Source of the DNA: Lutraria lutraria
Lineage: Eukaryota; Mollusca; Bivalvia; Venerida; Mactridae
Length of the DNA stretch: 64,000 nucleotides
Assembly (NCBI GenBank): GCA_964023205.1
Contig: OZ026840.1
Coordinates: 34,017,336-34,081,335, forward strand
Direction: 5' to 3'
Under the pieces are notes generated by a model, which was given only the letters and a program-made list of their open reading frames with translations, searched no databases and was not told the DNA's origin. A program made the translations under genes and the position numbers. Below are positions 33,340 to 45,240 of the stretch, in pieces; within the stretch, counting starts at the first letter, position 1, and the number at the start of each line of letters is the position of its first letter.

Positions 33340-36300
33340 TACAGTATTACAACTCAATTCAGAGTGGGGAGCAATTTCAGATTGGGGTGCAGTGGGGGTA
33401 ATTCTAGACTATTTATGACAAAGGGAAGGGGGCGATAAAATTTTACTCCTTTTAATTTGTTACCTACACAGGGACTAAGCCCTCGTCCCAAGCCCACCTC
33501 CTGTTTCTTACGGCCCAGAAATTGTAAATAATGCAAATTGTAATTTATCCGTTAAACAGAATATCGGCCTCAGAGAATTCTGATTAATTATTGACACGAA
33601 ATAACGGCGGTTAAAATGTTGTTGAACGTTGTCCTATATTGCAGTGGAACTAATTATTCATATCTATGCAATTAAAACATGCTTTAAGTTTGCACCGATA
33701 GAAATTTCTAATGTCTGTTTAACAACTATTGGTATTGGTTGACTGTTCCGTGACAACGTATTTTCAAAATTAATAAACGTTTATCAGTTTTCATATCAGG
33801 TATCTTATTACAAAAATAGCGTAGCTACGAAAGGAATGATGAAATATGCGCTTCTCCATAGATTAGGAAAAATTAACCCAAAGGAATGTCATTGGCTTTG
33901 AAAAAAATGGTAAATCATTTTCTATTATGGAAAACTATGAGAATTATAAAAATCCAAAATTTGTTTGCCCCGATTTTGAAATAATGCCTTTGGGATTTAG
34001 GCTCCTAATACCTCAAATGAAGTGCGTGTTTTTTGACTGGCTCGAGAGTTGTCGTTTAACTGAACAAGTTGCCGATTGGGTTTTAACTTTTAAGTTCATC
34101 GCCAAATTAAATAAAGTATATACATTGACGGTACATGGTAAGAAAAATTCTACATAATTATTGAAAAAATGCAATGAAAATAAATGTGAAAAGAAATACA
34201 ATGAAAAAGCATGATTGTATATTTGATAATACATGGCAATAAGATAAAAAGAAAAGAAAACAACATTACTTATTGTTGTCAACAACTTTTTTATTATTTG
34301 AACTTTTTTAAATTTTGTTTGAATTGCAACCGAATGATATTCGAGAGGGTACTGGATTTTTAAATTGATTTATGACTTGTGTCGAATTTATCAGGTAATA
34401 CAACCTCAGTCCCATCGAGAGCTTCGCGAAATGCTAAATAATTCAAATGCTCTTATTTCCTCTTTGGTGATCATAACAAGCCATTTGATGTGCCAAGAAT
34501 GGTGATGACATTACATGAATTGCGTTTTAATTTGGCACAAATAAACATTCGATCACGATAAACAAAATGGATATTACATTATAAGAACGAAGCTGTAATA
34601 TCCAGATATTGGTTGGTGATATGGGCACGGTTTGGGCGAGTGTTACAATCCTTGAAATCAAATCAAGACAAACAAGACGAGTATGAGAGACAGAGAGTGA
34701 AATGTCTTAAAGTCTCATTGACATATTGTTCTGCTGTCGATGTTCCAATACGTGTGATGTGTATACCGTTTTGCTATATATGTTGATGCATGCACATACC
34801 ACGTCAGAGCCTTCTCTATATCGACCCTATTCAGTAATGCAAAGAACGCAAATCGTTCCTCGCGCGTACCATACCATATCCTCAAACCAACGCCGGACTT
34901 GCCGTAAACAAGCAGCATTCTAGAAGTCATTGGGTTAGGATGTAGCGCTCAGGGCGCAGCGAGGATGAGCTGAAAGCACGATATCCTAAGACTGGACAGA
35001 TGACTTTTCACGACCATTACCATATCGATGCATAACACTTTAATGAATTTGAAATATACTGGCAACTACGCTCAATGACGCACTGTCACATCCTATATAG
35101 ATCCTTTCAAATATAGCTCCTCGGGGTTGCTCTATTCGGTGAATGGCACTTCTTAAATTGGGGGGCTGTATACGGAAAAAAGCATGTGCAAAGACGAATA
35201 CAGCTCGCATACACTTTTACCAATATGATGATGTACATGTCAACGAAAACCAGATACTGAGAGACGTTAAATTTTGGCCAAGTGGTTGAACAGTAGTTGT
35301 CTAATTGTTAGGACGGTCAACAGACAGACAGACAAAAAAAAGACAGACGTTCTCACAAGGTTGATTTTGTGAGGTCGTCTGTTTCATATGTTATGTTAAT
35401 TTAAGCCACTAAACACTTCCTATTTTTTCATACAACTTTGAACCCCATAATGACTGAACGAACCGAACAACCACAATATTAACATCTGTACATGACAGAA
35501 AGAATTAACAGACGGACGAGTGGGCATTTGTTGGGTATTTGTTTTGTTTTGTTGTACTCAACAAGACCCTTTAGATATCCAACGGGACCCTTAAAGTACA
35601 CAACACGACCCTTTAAGTACCCAACAAAACCTTAAAGTACCCAAGTTGACAGACGGAATGAATAAAATTAACCGTTACCCATTGTTCCCTTTGCCCAACA
35701 AAATTTCGTGTCCTCTCGTTCACCCGGACGGACGGACAATCTCATTACAACATCAATATTGCATCAAAAATACATATCGTCTAGAGTTTGAATAAACAAC
35801 AAAATCATTATTAAAAATTTAATGAATTTAACCTTGTATCAGATTATTGGGGATCGCTATTCGAGGAAAAGCAACAGTTACTCCGAATACAGCTTTTTAT
35901 TGGGTACGGGGCTATAATCGGGAGCTATAATCGAAATCCTTATAGGGTGTGACAACGCACCAAGGAAACATCACAACCAAAGGCATATCAATTATTTTCT
36001 TTATTTCTCCAGCAATCCGACGTCATTTACTTGACAAGTGGTCATAAATTTGATATTTGTCAACGAGAGTGCAAATTTTGGCAACAGTGAACTTGTAGGT
36101 TAGGTATCATACCGAAAAACAATCTTACTTTCTGGGTACATGTGGGTAATGACCGAAATCAGTATAACTGGTTTCTGACGTGCACATCTGGGTATAGTTT
36201 TAAAACACACACACTTAAACTTGGTTGTAAAATGTCTGGCAGAAAAAAAGTGATCCTCGTCAAATTTTGAGATGCACATATAACACGCAAAAAACGGAAA

Positions 36301-36690
36301 CTCAATTTTAGTATTTCACTTGTTTTGTTATTCAAGCGCTTCAAATGTGACGGAGATCTAACTATTTACATATCAAATTGGGGGGTTGTTTTGTCTTTTA
36401 ATATTTCGTGTGGTTACCAATCAGTATTACTGTAGAATCATAAGCGGACAATTCCTCAGTTATGGTAATTTCTGAATGGCACCAGGGAGAGAGTGGGGAG
36501 ATAAGAAACAGGAAAACAGGGCATTTATTTCCCTACTGTTATTTCAAGTAGTATTCCTGGTTCTTTATCATGCCCGATGTAAAGCACCGAAACATGCCTC
36601 AATTCTAACAAGTACCCGTTGGTCGTTCAAAACGACATAGTTGGTGACATAAGAAATGTTTTGGAATACAACATGAAAAAGTAAAATGGC
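33340..36690. other. gene-poor stretch 3' of gene D
   Basis: No exon was recognised. It holds a short inverted-repeat segment near 34930-35000 (GGATGTAGCGCTC..GAGCTGAAAGCAC), a 20-bp repeat at 35540-35645 and otherwise AT-rich sequence. Confidence 0.35.
35540..35645. repeat. about 20-bp tandem repeat, 5 copies
   Basis: Degenerate units of CAACAAGACCCTTTAAGTAC. Confidence 0.75.
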
Positions 36691-36697
36691 CAACAGT

Positions 36698-36703
36698 TTT
36701 ATT
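36698..36703 (-). promoter_or_regulatory. poly(A) signal of gene D
   Basis: AATAAA on the minus strand (AAATAAAAC) lies about 60 bases after the gene D stop codon, a normal distance for a short 3' UTR. Confidence 0.55.
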
Positions 36704-36762
36704 TAATAATGTTATCACAAATGGTTGAACAAAGCTAACAACAAATACAATAAATAAACTGG

Positions 36763-37040
36763 TCATAATAATGAATATATATTAGATTTCGGAGTCCACA
36801 ATTTATCAAAAGGCGGATGCTTTGCGACCACGCATTTTGTTTTAGATAATTTTGGTTGCCATTGGCCATTGACACATGTGGCGCCGCCTGGACCATCCGC
36901 GCGGTAACCTCGATTACACTCATAAATTAATCGATAACCGTGAAAAATATGTGTCATGTAAGGTTTAAAATCAAACTTTCCGCTTTCGACTTTCTTGAAA
37001 ACTCGTCCGTTCTCGATTGTTCCGGGGTTAGGACAGTAAA
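36763..37040 (-). CDS. gene D exon 9: last CCP and C-terminal tail
   Basis: It begins with YCPNPGTIENGRVFKK after acceptor TTTTCAG and contains LIYECNRGYR, ATCVNGQW and KCVV. A 20-residue tail follows to the TGA stop at 36763. By my hand count it differs from the gene E counterpart at about 11 of 91 residues, much less than the other exon pairs. Confidence 0.85.
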
Positions 37041-40000
37041 CTGAAAACAAATAGGGAACATTATTATATTATATTGCTTTAAATTAAAACCAGTATTGTA
37101 TCTAAACTATTCAGCCAAATGCTATATAATGCGTTTCTTTTTCATACACCATGTTTTTACATTTTTATTACGTAACCGCAATTGACCTGCATATTATATA
37201 AAGCCCAAAATATGTTCACCGTTAGATATATATACATCTGTCTATTATCGGATATTATGTGATTGTAAAATGATAAAACACCAATCTTCAGAAATTCACG
37301 TGACTTACATTCTTCACAACGGGGACGCCCACCTTTCCATTCACCAAACTCACATGTAAGATAGGTACCGTTCATTCCGTGAAGTCGGTAACCATCGTAA
37401 CATTTATATTTGGCTTTAGATCCGTGATTACTTCCTAGGTATATCCGCATACCATTATGTACATGTGGAGGCGCGGAAAGACAGGGATCTGAAGTGACAC
37501 GAAGAGACATAAAGTGACACGAAGTAACTCGAAGAAAAACAAGTAACACGACGGAACACAAAGTGACATAAATCAACATGCAGTGACATAAAGTGACATT
37601 GAGTGACATGCAGTGACACACAGTGACATTAAGTTTCATGCACTGACATTAAGTTTCATGCAGTGACAGGAAGTGACTCGAAGTAACACGAAGTGACTCA
37701 AAGTAACAGGAGGTAACTCAAACTAACACGAACTGACACTATTTAACACGAAGTAACACAAAAAACACAGTATGGCATGAAGTAACACGAAGTGTCACAA
37801 TGTAACACGAAGTGACTCAAAGTAACACAAAATGACTCAAAGTAACACGAAGAAACACGGAGAAACACGACGTAACACGAAGAAACACAAAGCGACTTGA
37901 AGAAACATAAAGTTACGTGAAGTGACATGAAATGCACAATTAATGACTGAAGTTCTATTTAGTCTGTTTCAAAGCTGAGTTACTTAAGCATGCACAATGG
38001 TGTTAAGTTAACCTGCATATTTTTTCTATATCAGTTTGCATTAAATTTTAACAGAAATGATCCCTAATAAGATGTGTACAATGTGCATATTGTGCACCAT
38101 TGCCATTACTTGTATTAACAATTAAAATGGTAGGAAACCAACACATACATTATTCAACGATACTTTTATTTCCATCTTCATTATTTCATGATATCTTTTC
38201 ACTAAATGTAAATGAAAGCTTATTATCATGTACTGTAATAATTATATAAAATTAAGGGTATGGCTTGATACAGGCCGTGTACACATCGTTGGACTATACT
38301 TTTCTTCCGAGAAAGTGAAAAAATAAATTCAAAGCAGAAAATATTCGGGGGGGGGGGCATGCCCCCTGTATCCCATCGCTAGAATTTGGCATAGACATTA
38401 ATTATAACCAAGCTACGCCTCTAGAAACGCGGTAATATAGCTCCAGTTGATACTTGATGTATTATTCAATGTTTACATTGTATGTAACAGTATAAACGTT
38501 TGATTGAAATTCTATCATCTGTAGCAAATTCAAAATCAGTCAATACTCAATAGAGAAAACGATGGCATAAGCTATGAGTAATAACTATTCACGAGCGGCA
38601 ACAAGTAATAACATTATGACGCCTTTTGGGGCATTCATTACAATTAACATTTATGTATAACGCTAAAAACTAACAAACAAATACATTTTAAGGAAAAAAC
38701 TGTTCAGTGAATTGAAACATAATAAAATTCTACCCAACCAATCGTAGACTGCGGATATATCGGTAGCATGTTGCTTGGTCTTCCATCAATTCCATAATGA
38801 AATAAACAACTCAGATCTTTTTGTATTCTGTGTACAAGGTTTAAGCCACGGCCCATACACAGCTAAATCTTAAGTTAAAAGTCATTAAATTAGATATGCG
38901 TTAATTAATTTATTTATTAGTTAATGAGTTTCATGTTGTCTGACCAACCATTAAATCAATAGAAATGTTTGCATCTTGTACCTTGTACCTATATGATACT
39001 AACATACAAGATACAAGATGCTGCGCATCAAAAGCTGAATCTAAAGTTTAATGTCAATCAAATTAACTTCTAGTAACTGAACTTCACCTTTTGCACCTTC
39101 ACACTTGGCAGTTTTCCCACTCCAAGTTTTGTCTGCTTGGCAACGTCGTTCTGTGGAACCAATGTTCATGTACCCTTCGTCACATTCAAATCTGATCACT
39201 GTACCATAGCCGACGTCTCTTCCATACATTTTCCCGTGAACAGGCACGAACAAAGGCACACACGTGATAGCTGAATAATGACAAAGTACAATGTCATGAT
39301 GAACATGTATATTGTGGGGAAAATGAACAAGGCGTGGAAATACATGGCTTGGAAACTGTTCATGGCTTAGCAAATGTTCATGGTGTGGATAATAAAAATG
39401 GCGTGAAAACGAACAAGACGTGGAAAACGTACGTGGCAGGAATGATATAATCGAAGGGTAAGATACATTTACACGTTTATGATTCATAAGCAATCAAGCC
39501 GGTGTTTGCTGCCACATCTGAATGAAGGCCATTTTATGCAAACCATCATAATTTTTAACAAGCTGACCACAGCATAAAGATCATCTGTTTAAAACATTGT
39601 CTTTCTCAAGGGTGATCTTTGTTCACAGACTGGACTGTTAACAAAATGGTAAATAAAGGACTGGTAAACAAAAGTGGGTACACAAATGAGGCTCTTGTGT
39701 TTAAAATAATAAAACTGGTACTTTCAACACACTACCTACCACCTGTAACAGTAGAAGTTCTATCTGTAACATTAACAAGAGAATTATCACCCTACATTCA
39801 TAATAGATCATACTCTTATCTTTCATTAAGCCCCATACCCAGTTAAAAGACATGATAGATACAAATGATTCAGGAACATACTTACGTTCACAAGTTGGAA
39901 GCCTTCCGCTCCAAAAACCATTCATCAGACAAGTTTGATAACTCTCACCACGTAATTCAAAACCATCATAACAATGATAGTTTACCTTACTTTGATAGGT

Positions 40001-43000
40001 AAACTCATACCCTGTTCTCCAGCCGTTCTCAATGTAACCTGGCTGTTCACAACGCTTTGCTAAATGTAAAACAAATTTTAGATATAATTAATAATATTTC
40101 AGTGCTTTAATTATACCCATTATCTACATGCAGAAATATTGCAGAAAATTGCGTATTTTTGCTTCTATGTAAATCAAAATAATTTTAATTTGCATTCAGC
40201 ATTTGTAATAAACAGTTGATAGGCTTCCTCAATAATAATAAAACCTAATGAATTAGAATTCTTAGAACATGATCATATCTTTTTATCTGATTATGCAGAA
40301 GTGTAACCAAAGCTCTTGCGCCCCTATGTTCACAAAGTTCTGTCCGATTTCAATTTTCTTTTTAATATAAATGGCGAAAATATTATTAAAGGGAAGACGA
40401 AGAAACGGGAAGATATCAAAAATAAAAAAAATGTCAAATATAGATTCAGTAATTCACAAGAAGGATGGTTAGTGGGCTCAATCAATGCTCCTGGCTTTTT
40501 TCCTTTACAATTTCATTCGGCATTGGACCGCGTAGCAAGTGTGCCACAGAAGCAATTTTAGAAAAAAAGCAGAAGTCCATGAATCATAGTTTCATTTCTA
40601 AACGTCCATATCGTATTTTACATCACTGGAAGGAAGTCAATGAACATGCTTGCTTGATTACACGGTGGATTTTTATTATATATTATTCGATGTAATATTT
40701 ACCTTGTATACCTTTTTTCTTTGTAAATATCGAGTAAATATTGTTTGTACAACATAAGAATCATGTTGGTTTCTTCCAAGAATCAGTTAGAAATACATGT
40801 ACATTAAACTCGGCGTACTGTACTAAGTTTACGTACGATCTAAGAAAGCCTATTTACCGATGCATTGCAATTTCAGTCCTACCCATTGACCATAGCCAGT
40901 GCATGTAGCACGTTGTACTCCTTCTCCATAATAACCATCTAAACATGTATATGCTACCTCGTATCCGGGTGGATACATCTCTTGTTCGCCACCATCATTC
41001 TTGGAGTTTCCTACTTTTGGTGGCGCTTGACATGTGACTATGAAGACGAAAAAAACAGAGAGGATATGAATTAGTATATAATGATATCTTTGCAGCCTGA
41101 TCAAAAAGACGATAGTAATGCTTATATCGATATACTTCGCGTTTGCACCTAGACAATTCATAATACACAGATTTATGTCTCACACGTGTTTAGTAACACC
41201 TTCATAAAGCGTCCATAATGTGATATTTAACTGATTCACAATATTTATTCGGTTGTGACTTAAATATATTTTTACTGAATGGTCTTCTAAAGAAAGTTAA
41301 CCTTCTTCGCATCGTGGTGGTTTTCCATCCCAATTCCCATTGCTTAGACACTTCCGCACTTCCAGACCAACTAGAAAGAAACCTTTTTCACAATGGTACC
41401 TGGCAATCAAGACTTTGTAATTTGAATCGTCTTGTTCAACCCAACCGTTCTGTATATTGTCTAGGAGAGGGCAACCAGCATCTTAAATGAAAATAACAGT
41501 AACAAATTTTGTTTATATTTCATGTTTCGCATAATAATAATATACCTCTCAAATGAAATAAATATTCGGTACCGATACTAAACTAAGCTTTATAGCTTTT
41601 ATTTTGCGCTTTGCAATTACACACTTGTAGTCATAATGTATTGGCTTTTTAAATTCATGGAAATATGTTCAACTAGATAGTGTTACCATTTTTTATGCAT
41701 GTCAAATTTGGACCGACCCAGCCGCCCGACATGCCACCACCAACACACCACGCCTTGACGATCGCGTTGGAAGTCAGTGAATAGCCATCCATACATTTGT
41801 AATATAACATTGTGCCAAGTTTGTTTTTGGATCGTCCGGGTGTTCCATCGTGCATGGCATTGGAAATATTTGGCGCAGAAGTGCATTCGGCCTTTTCTAA
41901 AGAAAACAACAATACTGAATTAATAGAAGCTCCTTTAAAAACAGCAGATCTAGATTAATGATCCAGAAATTACATTGTACTTTTTAATGAGTGAACAGTT
42001 GTTTCTTATTTGATAATAATACTTATAATGCCAACCAGTATTGGACCACTTTTAACTACCTGCTGCATCTTCAATTTGATAAGCAGAACACCTTTAAAGA
42101 TGTTTGCTACAGTTCGCTACATTTTTCACATAGAAATACAGGCAAAATGAAAACTGAACAATATATTTTTTTTAAACTTTTTATGATGTAGCACATATAA
42201 ACAGAAACATTTAAGCGAAAAAAATTGGGGGTCACTGATCTCGTTTTTGAGTTATCTGCTATTGAATTTGAATTTGAATTTTCTGCTTATTTTATATTTG
42301 CTACGATCATGCAATGTTTAAGAAAATCTAATGTTCAGTTTTAAATGCATACAAGTTTAGATGCATAAAGCTATATTTGCAACAGTCATATCAATGGCAT
42401 AACAATTTTTTACTACTATAAACAATTTGCAATCCGGAACTTTTCTTATCTGTCTTCCTACCTCTCTAATACGAACATTTTTGTCAATTCGAACAAGTTC
42501 AGATTAGAAAGATTCTACTGTAATGATATTAATATCGTCTATTAGATGATAATGATTTTGACATGGGAGAATGTCGCAAACAAACGAATGTAATTGTGAT
42601 TCTCAGTACTCACCTACTTTATTATTATTAACAAAACATTGTGGTATGGATCCACTCCAATTCTTGTCTCCCTGACAGACTCTAGCCTCGTCTCCGCTTA
42701 GTTTGAAGCCATTATCACACGAATACTGGGCCACTGCACCAAATTTGTTGTCAGGCTTTATTACTACTCTGCCATATGGAATGTTACCTAGCGGTCCACA
42801 TTCTTGATCTACGAAAATACAGCATGCCATTAACAGAAATGTAAACATTGTATGACAGCTATCCACACTAATTACTGTATTTTCATTTATTTTCGCCGGG
42901 CTGTGGTTTTTACTAAAATGGCTATTTCGTGGGGACATAAATTCGTGATTTTTTTCATTTGAAAAGAAATGCATTATCTCTGTATTTAAATTCGTGGGGA

Positions 43001-44282
43001 TTTGATTTCGTGGATGAGCCGACCCACGAAATCCACGAAATTAAATCCCAAACGAAAATTACTGATTCCACAGTATTACTAAAAAATCACTAGTAATGGT
43101 AAAGGAATATAAGCGAATCAAAAAATTTGAAGGTATACATTCCTTTGTAAATATAACTACAGTCAAACCGGTGTTAGCAGCCACCTCCGAATAAAGACAG
43201 TCCTGGGAATAATGGCCATTAATTGTTTGAAAACACGTCATTAGTTACTTAGAACAAAATGACTTCCGGATAAAAGCCACCTATCAATAAAGGTCACATT
43301 CTGTCTTTCCCAATGGTAGACTTTGTTTACAGGTTTCACCGTATTTCATAGTCGATGGGTAAGTCTGGATATTTTGAACATGCTTTTGTTTTCGTGGAAT
43401 CATATTCTAAACTTAATTTGGCCTCTTTATTTGTATACTGGAATACAGAAACATCCATTTCAATAATAGTTTATTTACATGAATGACACTTTAATACGGA
43501 CTTTAAATGATTTTGGCAATATATCGTTTGTAACTTACGAAGTTTACTTTTATATTTGTATAGTCCAATATATGACCTTGACTATAAAAAACGAACTATA
43601 TGGTAGATGCAAGATCATGTTTACATCTGTATTTATTGAATGTCCAACGTATATGATTATTGTTTTCAATAGCCAGGGCCGTAAAATCGGAGGCAAGGAA
43701 GGGCCTAGCTGATTTATGGTAATAAGATAGAGCTATAATTTATTTCACCCACAATGTTCGACAAAATCGTGTACCCAAATAATTTCGGAAATCAACACAT
43801 CCTACCCCCCTTGTTGTCAGATAAAATCTTAAAATTAAAACCACACCCCCAGTCTGAAATAATTGGTGCTTCCTACGGGCCTGATACTTATCAATAGTTG
43901 CTCAATTGCTTTTCAAATTTAACCATTTCGATTCCATAATGACGTCAATTCAGTTCTTGACATTGGGCTAAGAGTGAAGTTTTCATGCAAATCAAAGTAC
44001 TGAACGTACTCATTAAAACTGAACGTACTCATTAAAACTGAACGTACTCATTAAAACTGAACGTACATAATTATACTATGACGGCTATGGAAAGCTACAA
44101 AACTATTGTTAAGTTTCCTGAAAGTATCTACTTACTGTGTTTTATACAGCTAAGACCACAAATACCATCACACTGGCATGATTTCTTTTTTGATTTACAA
44201 TCTCCGTCTGTAAAACACGACTTCTGGCAAAAACGTTTCGCCGGAAGTGGATCCTGGCGTTCTTGACACGTGTCCTTCTGAG
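36763..44282 (-). CDS. gene D: WAP-like + eight CCP (Sushi) domains, 3' part complete
   Basis: The minus-strand exons in order are 44136-44282 (WAP-like), then CCPs at 42614-42808, 41687-41896, 41302-41481, 40858-41037, 39886-40059, 39097-39270, 37309-37488 and the terminal 36763-37040 with stop. Every junction is phase 1, so each CCP is a symmetric one-exon module. The protein has no visible transmembrane segment after the last CCP and ends with a short tail (FDKLWTPKSNIYSLL), so it is probably secreted. CCP chains bind complement-like proteins, adhesion partners or glycans; the ligand here is unknown. The 5' end with the signal peptide was not found upstream of 44282. It is paralogous to gene E exon by exon, but lacks two E domains between 37488 and 39097. 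Confidence 0.78.
37309..37488 (-). CDS. gene D exon 8: CCP domain
   Basis: It encodes DPCLSAPPHVHNGMRIYLG, KYKCYDGYRL, LTCEFGEW and PRCEE, four CCP cysteines with the conserved Trp. The donor is GAAT|GTAAGT. The acceptor CACTTCAG is the last unit of a 10-bp minisatellite. Confidence 0.85.
37489..37935. repeat. 10-bp minisatellite abutting the exon 8 acceptor
   Basis: About 43 degenerate units of GAAGT(A/G)ACAC / AAAGTGACAT run right up to the exon. On the coding strand the units read GTGTCACTTC, and the final one becomes GTGTCACTTCAG at the splice site. Open frames through it are artefacts. Confidence 0.9.
39097..39270 (-). CDS. gene D exon 7: CCP domain
   Basis: It encodes AITCVPLFVPVHGKMYG, RFECDEGY, RRCQADKTW and AKCEG. 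The acceptor is CATTATTCAG. The donor is taken as GAAG|GTGCAA; an in-frame alternative GTGAAG nine bases later is possible. It is paralogous to 58748-58921, with identical length. Confidence 0.83.
39496..39636. mobile_element. ACAGTCAAACC-family MITE fragment
   Basis: It has 'aagccggtgtttgctgccacatc' and 'ttgttcacagactggactgt' ends with the usual interior 'gaatgaaggccat'. It lies in a gene D intron. Confidence 0.45.
39886..40059 (-). CDS. gene D exon 6: CCP domain
   Basis: It encodes AKRCEQPGYIENGWRTGY, NYHCYDGFEL, QTCLMNGFW and PTCER. The acceptor is TACATTTAG and the donor is GAAC|GTAAGT. It is paralogous to 59603-59776, with identical length. Confidence 0.85.
40858..41037 (-). CDS. gene D exon 5: CCP domain
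   Basis: It encodes VTCQAPPKVGNSKNDGGEQE, YTCLDGYYGEG, ATCTGYGQW and QCIG. The acceptor is GTCTTCATAG and the donor is ATCG|GTAAAT. It is paralogous to 61555-61737. Confidence 0.85.
41302..41481 (-). CDS. gene D exon 4: CCP domain
   Basis: It encodes DAGCPLLDNIQNGWVEQ, YHCEKGFFLVG, RKCLSNGNW and PRCEEG. The acceptor is TCATTTAAG and the donor is GAAG|GTTAAC. It is paralogous to 62287-62466, with identical length. Confidence 0.85.
41687..41896 (-). CDS. gene D exon 3: CCP domain
   Basis: It encodes EKAECTSAPNISNAMHDG, YYKCMDGYSLTS, KAWCVGG, GGWVGPNLTC and KNG. The acceptor is TTTCTTTAG and the donor is AATG|GTAACA. It is paralogous to 63076-63282. Confidence 0.85.
42614..42808 (-). CDS. gene D exon 2: CCP domain
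   Basis: It encodes DQECGPLGNIPYGRVVIK, QYSCDNGFKLSG, RVCQGDKNWSGSIPQC and a short linker VNNNKV. The acceptor is TTTTCGTAG and the donor is GTAG|GTGAGT. The gene E counterpart would lie beyond the window. Confidence 0.83.
42883..43075. mobile_element. short element, copy 2 (pair with 25576-25782)
   Basis: It starts TACTGTATTTTCATTT and ends TGATTCCACAGTA, with TACTGT/ACAGTA outer ends and an interior GTGGATGAGCCGACCCACGA palindromic block. It lies in the first visible intron of gene D. Confidence 0.7.
43160..43343. mobile_element. ACAGTCAAACC-family MITE
   Basis: It has ACAGTCAAACCGGTGTTAGC at the left and CAGGTTTCACCGTA at the right, with CACCTCCGAATAAAGACAG inside. Inverted termini are imperfect. 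Confidence 0.6.
43998..44076. repeat. 19-bp tandem repeat, 4 copies
   Basis: Four copies of TGAACGTACTCATTAAAAC lie about 60 bases 3' of gene D exon 1. A single diverged unit with similar flanks is at 50188-50230. Confidence 0.9.
44136..44282 (-). CDS. gene D exon 1 (first visible): WAP-like cysteine-rich module
   Basis: The 147-base exon is phase 1-1, with acceptor TTTTTTTTTCAG and donor CACA|GTAAGT. In phase it carries eight cysteines: DTCQERQDP, RFCQKSCFTDGDCK, KSCQCDGICGLSC. Cysteine spacing and the Asp-x-Asp-Cys segment recall the WAP four-disulfide core, but the usual adjacent CC is C-Q-C here. A longer open frame overlapping this exon is in the wrong phase. Its role is unknown; WAP modules are often protease inhibitors. 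Confidence 0.62.
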
Positions 44283-44847
44283 CTGAAAAAAAAACACACA
44301 CACAAAATATTGGCTGTATGAAAAAAAGTTACTTTTAGAATGTTTACTGAAATTTAGTGTTTGGAAAAGGAGTAATTTGGGGATTTTTTTAAGGGGAGTG
44401 AGAACAAATTTTGTTTTAAGTTTAAACATGTATGATACAGCATTGACCCTTGCAGGCAATAAATAATAGGAGGTCATTTGATTTAAAATATCAATGACGG
44501 TTTTTAATTAAATAACCTTTATTCCCGGGGTATCCTTTATTCAGAAATGGCTAACACAGGTGTGACTGTACGTTAATAAATTAAAACTAGCAAACGTTCA
44601 ATGTGAATATTAAGAACTTTAAAATACTGGATCAGTTATATACTGAATGTTCTAAACACATGTGCTTATTACTGTAGGTAAATAACTCAACTGTCTCTAA
44701 GTAAAAAATAACACAACGAGAGATATGTTAAGTGTAATTACATTATTAAGTATACAACTCAAACTGTGGTAACATTTCCACATAACCTGTTGCCGATACA
44801 CAAGTTATGATATGTGTGTCCGTAGTTTCCATTTTTATTTTATGTAT

Positions 44848-45010
44848 TACAGTACAACCTTTACAGAGCGGTTCTCTATTGAACAACAACCTCCCTTCAA
44901 CAACAGCATTTATTTTTTCACAATGCTCGATTTAACTATAAATCTAACCTCTTTAGACCAACAGCCTCTCAACATCAACAAGGGTGTTGCTTTTGAGAGG
45001 TTGCACTGTA
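44848..45010. mobile_element. MITE with ACAGTACAACCT / AGGTTGCACTGT ends
   Basis: This 163-base element contains CAACAACCTCCC..CAACAACAGCAT and AAGGGTGTTGCTTTTGAGAGG. It is the unexpanded relative of the minisatellite-bearing element at 59820-60528. Confidence 0.7.
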
Positions 45011-45017
45011 TTTATCT

Positions 45018-45240
45018 ATGTGTCAATATCAAAGTCCCATTATCTTTTTGCTGTAGAAAAATATTATGCAAAAACATTTAATTGCTGATATTATCCAAAG
45101 ATAATTATAACCGAAGAAACAAGCCTTTTTTCGTCTGAAAACAATCGTTTTGCTGTGATTTTTGCTTTTGTAAACTTGAAATATGTAGAGCGCGTGACGC
45201 CACTTTACTACGTGTGCATAACATGACTGCGTAATTTTAT
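45018..45240. repeat. interspersed repeat, copy 2 (pair with 710-960)
   Basis: It has the same ordered blocks as 710-960, from AAAGTCCCATTATCTTTTTG to TGTGCATAACATGACTGCG. Confidence 0.65.

Noticed and set aside
37157..37639. A 160-codon minus-strand frame running through the 10-bp repeat into the CCP exon
   Set aside because: Only 37309-37488 has coding features; the rest is intronic repeat before a clear acceptor and sequence after a clear donor.
37936..39096. Possible decayed CCP remnants in gene D at the place of the two extra E domains
   Set aside because: I found no ordered Cys/Trp pattern or matching splice sites by eye; a profile search could still find traces.
44142..44477. A 111-codon minus-strand frame over the WAP-like exon
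   Set aside because: It is in a different phase from the splice-consistent, cysteine-rich frame and lacks family features.
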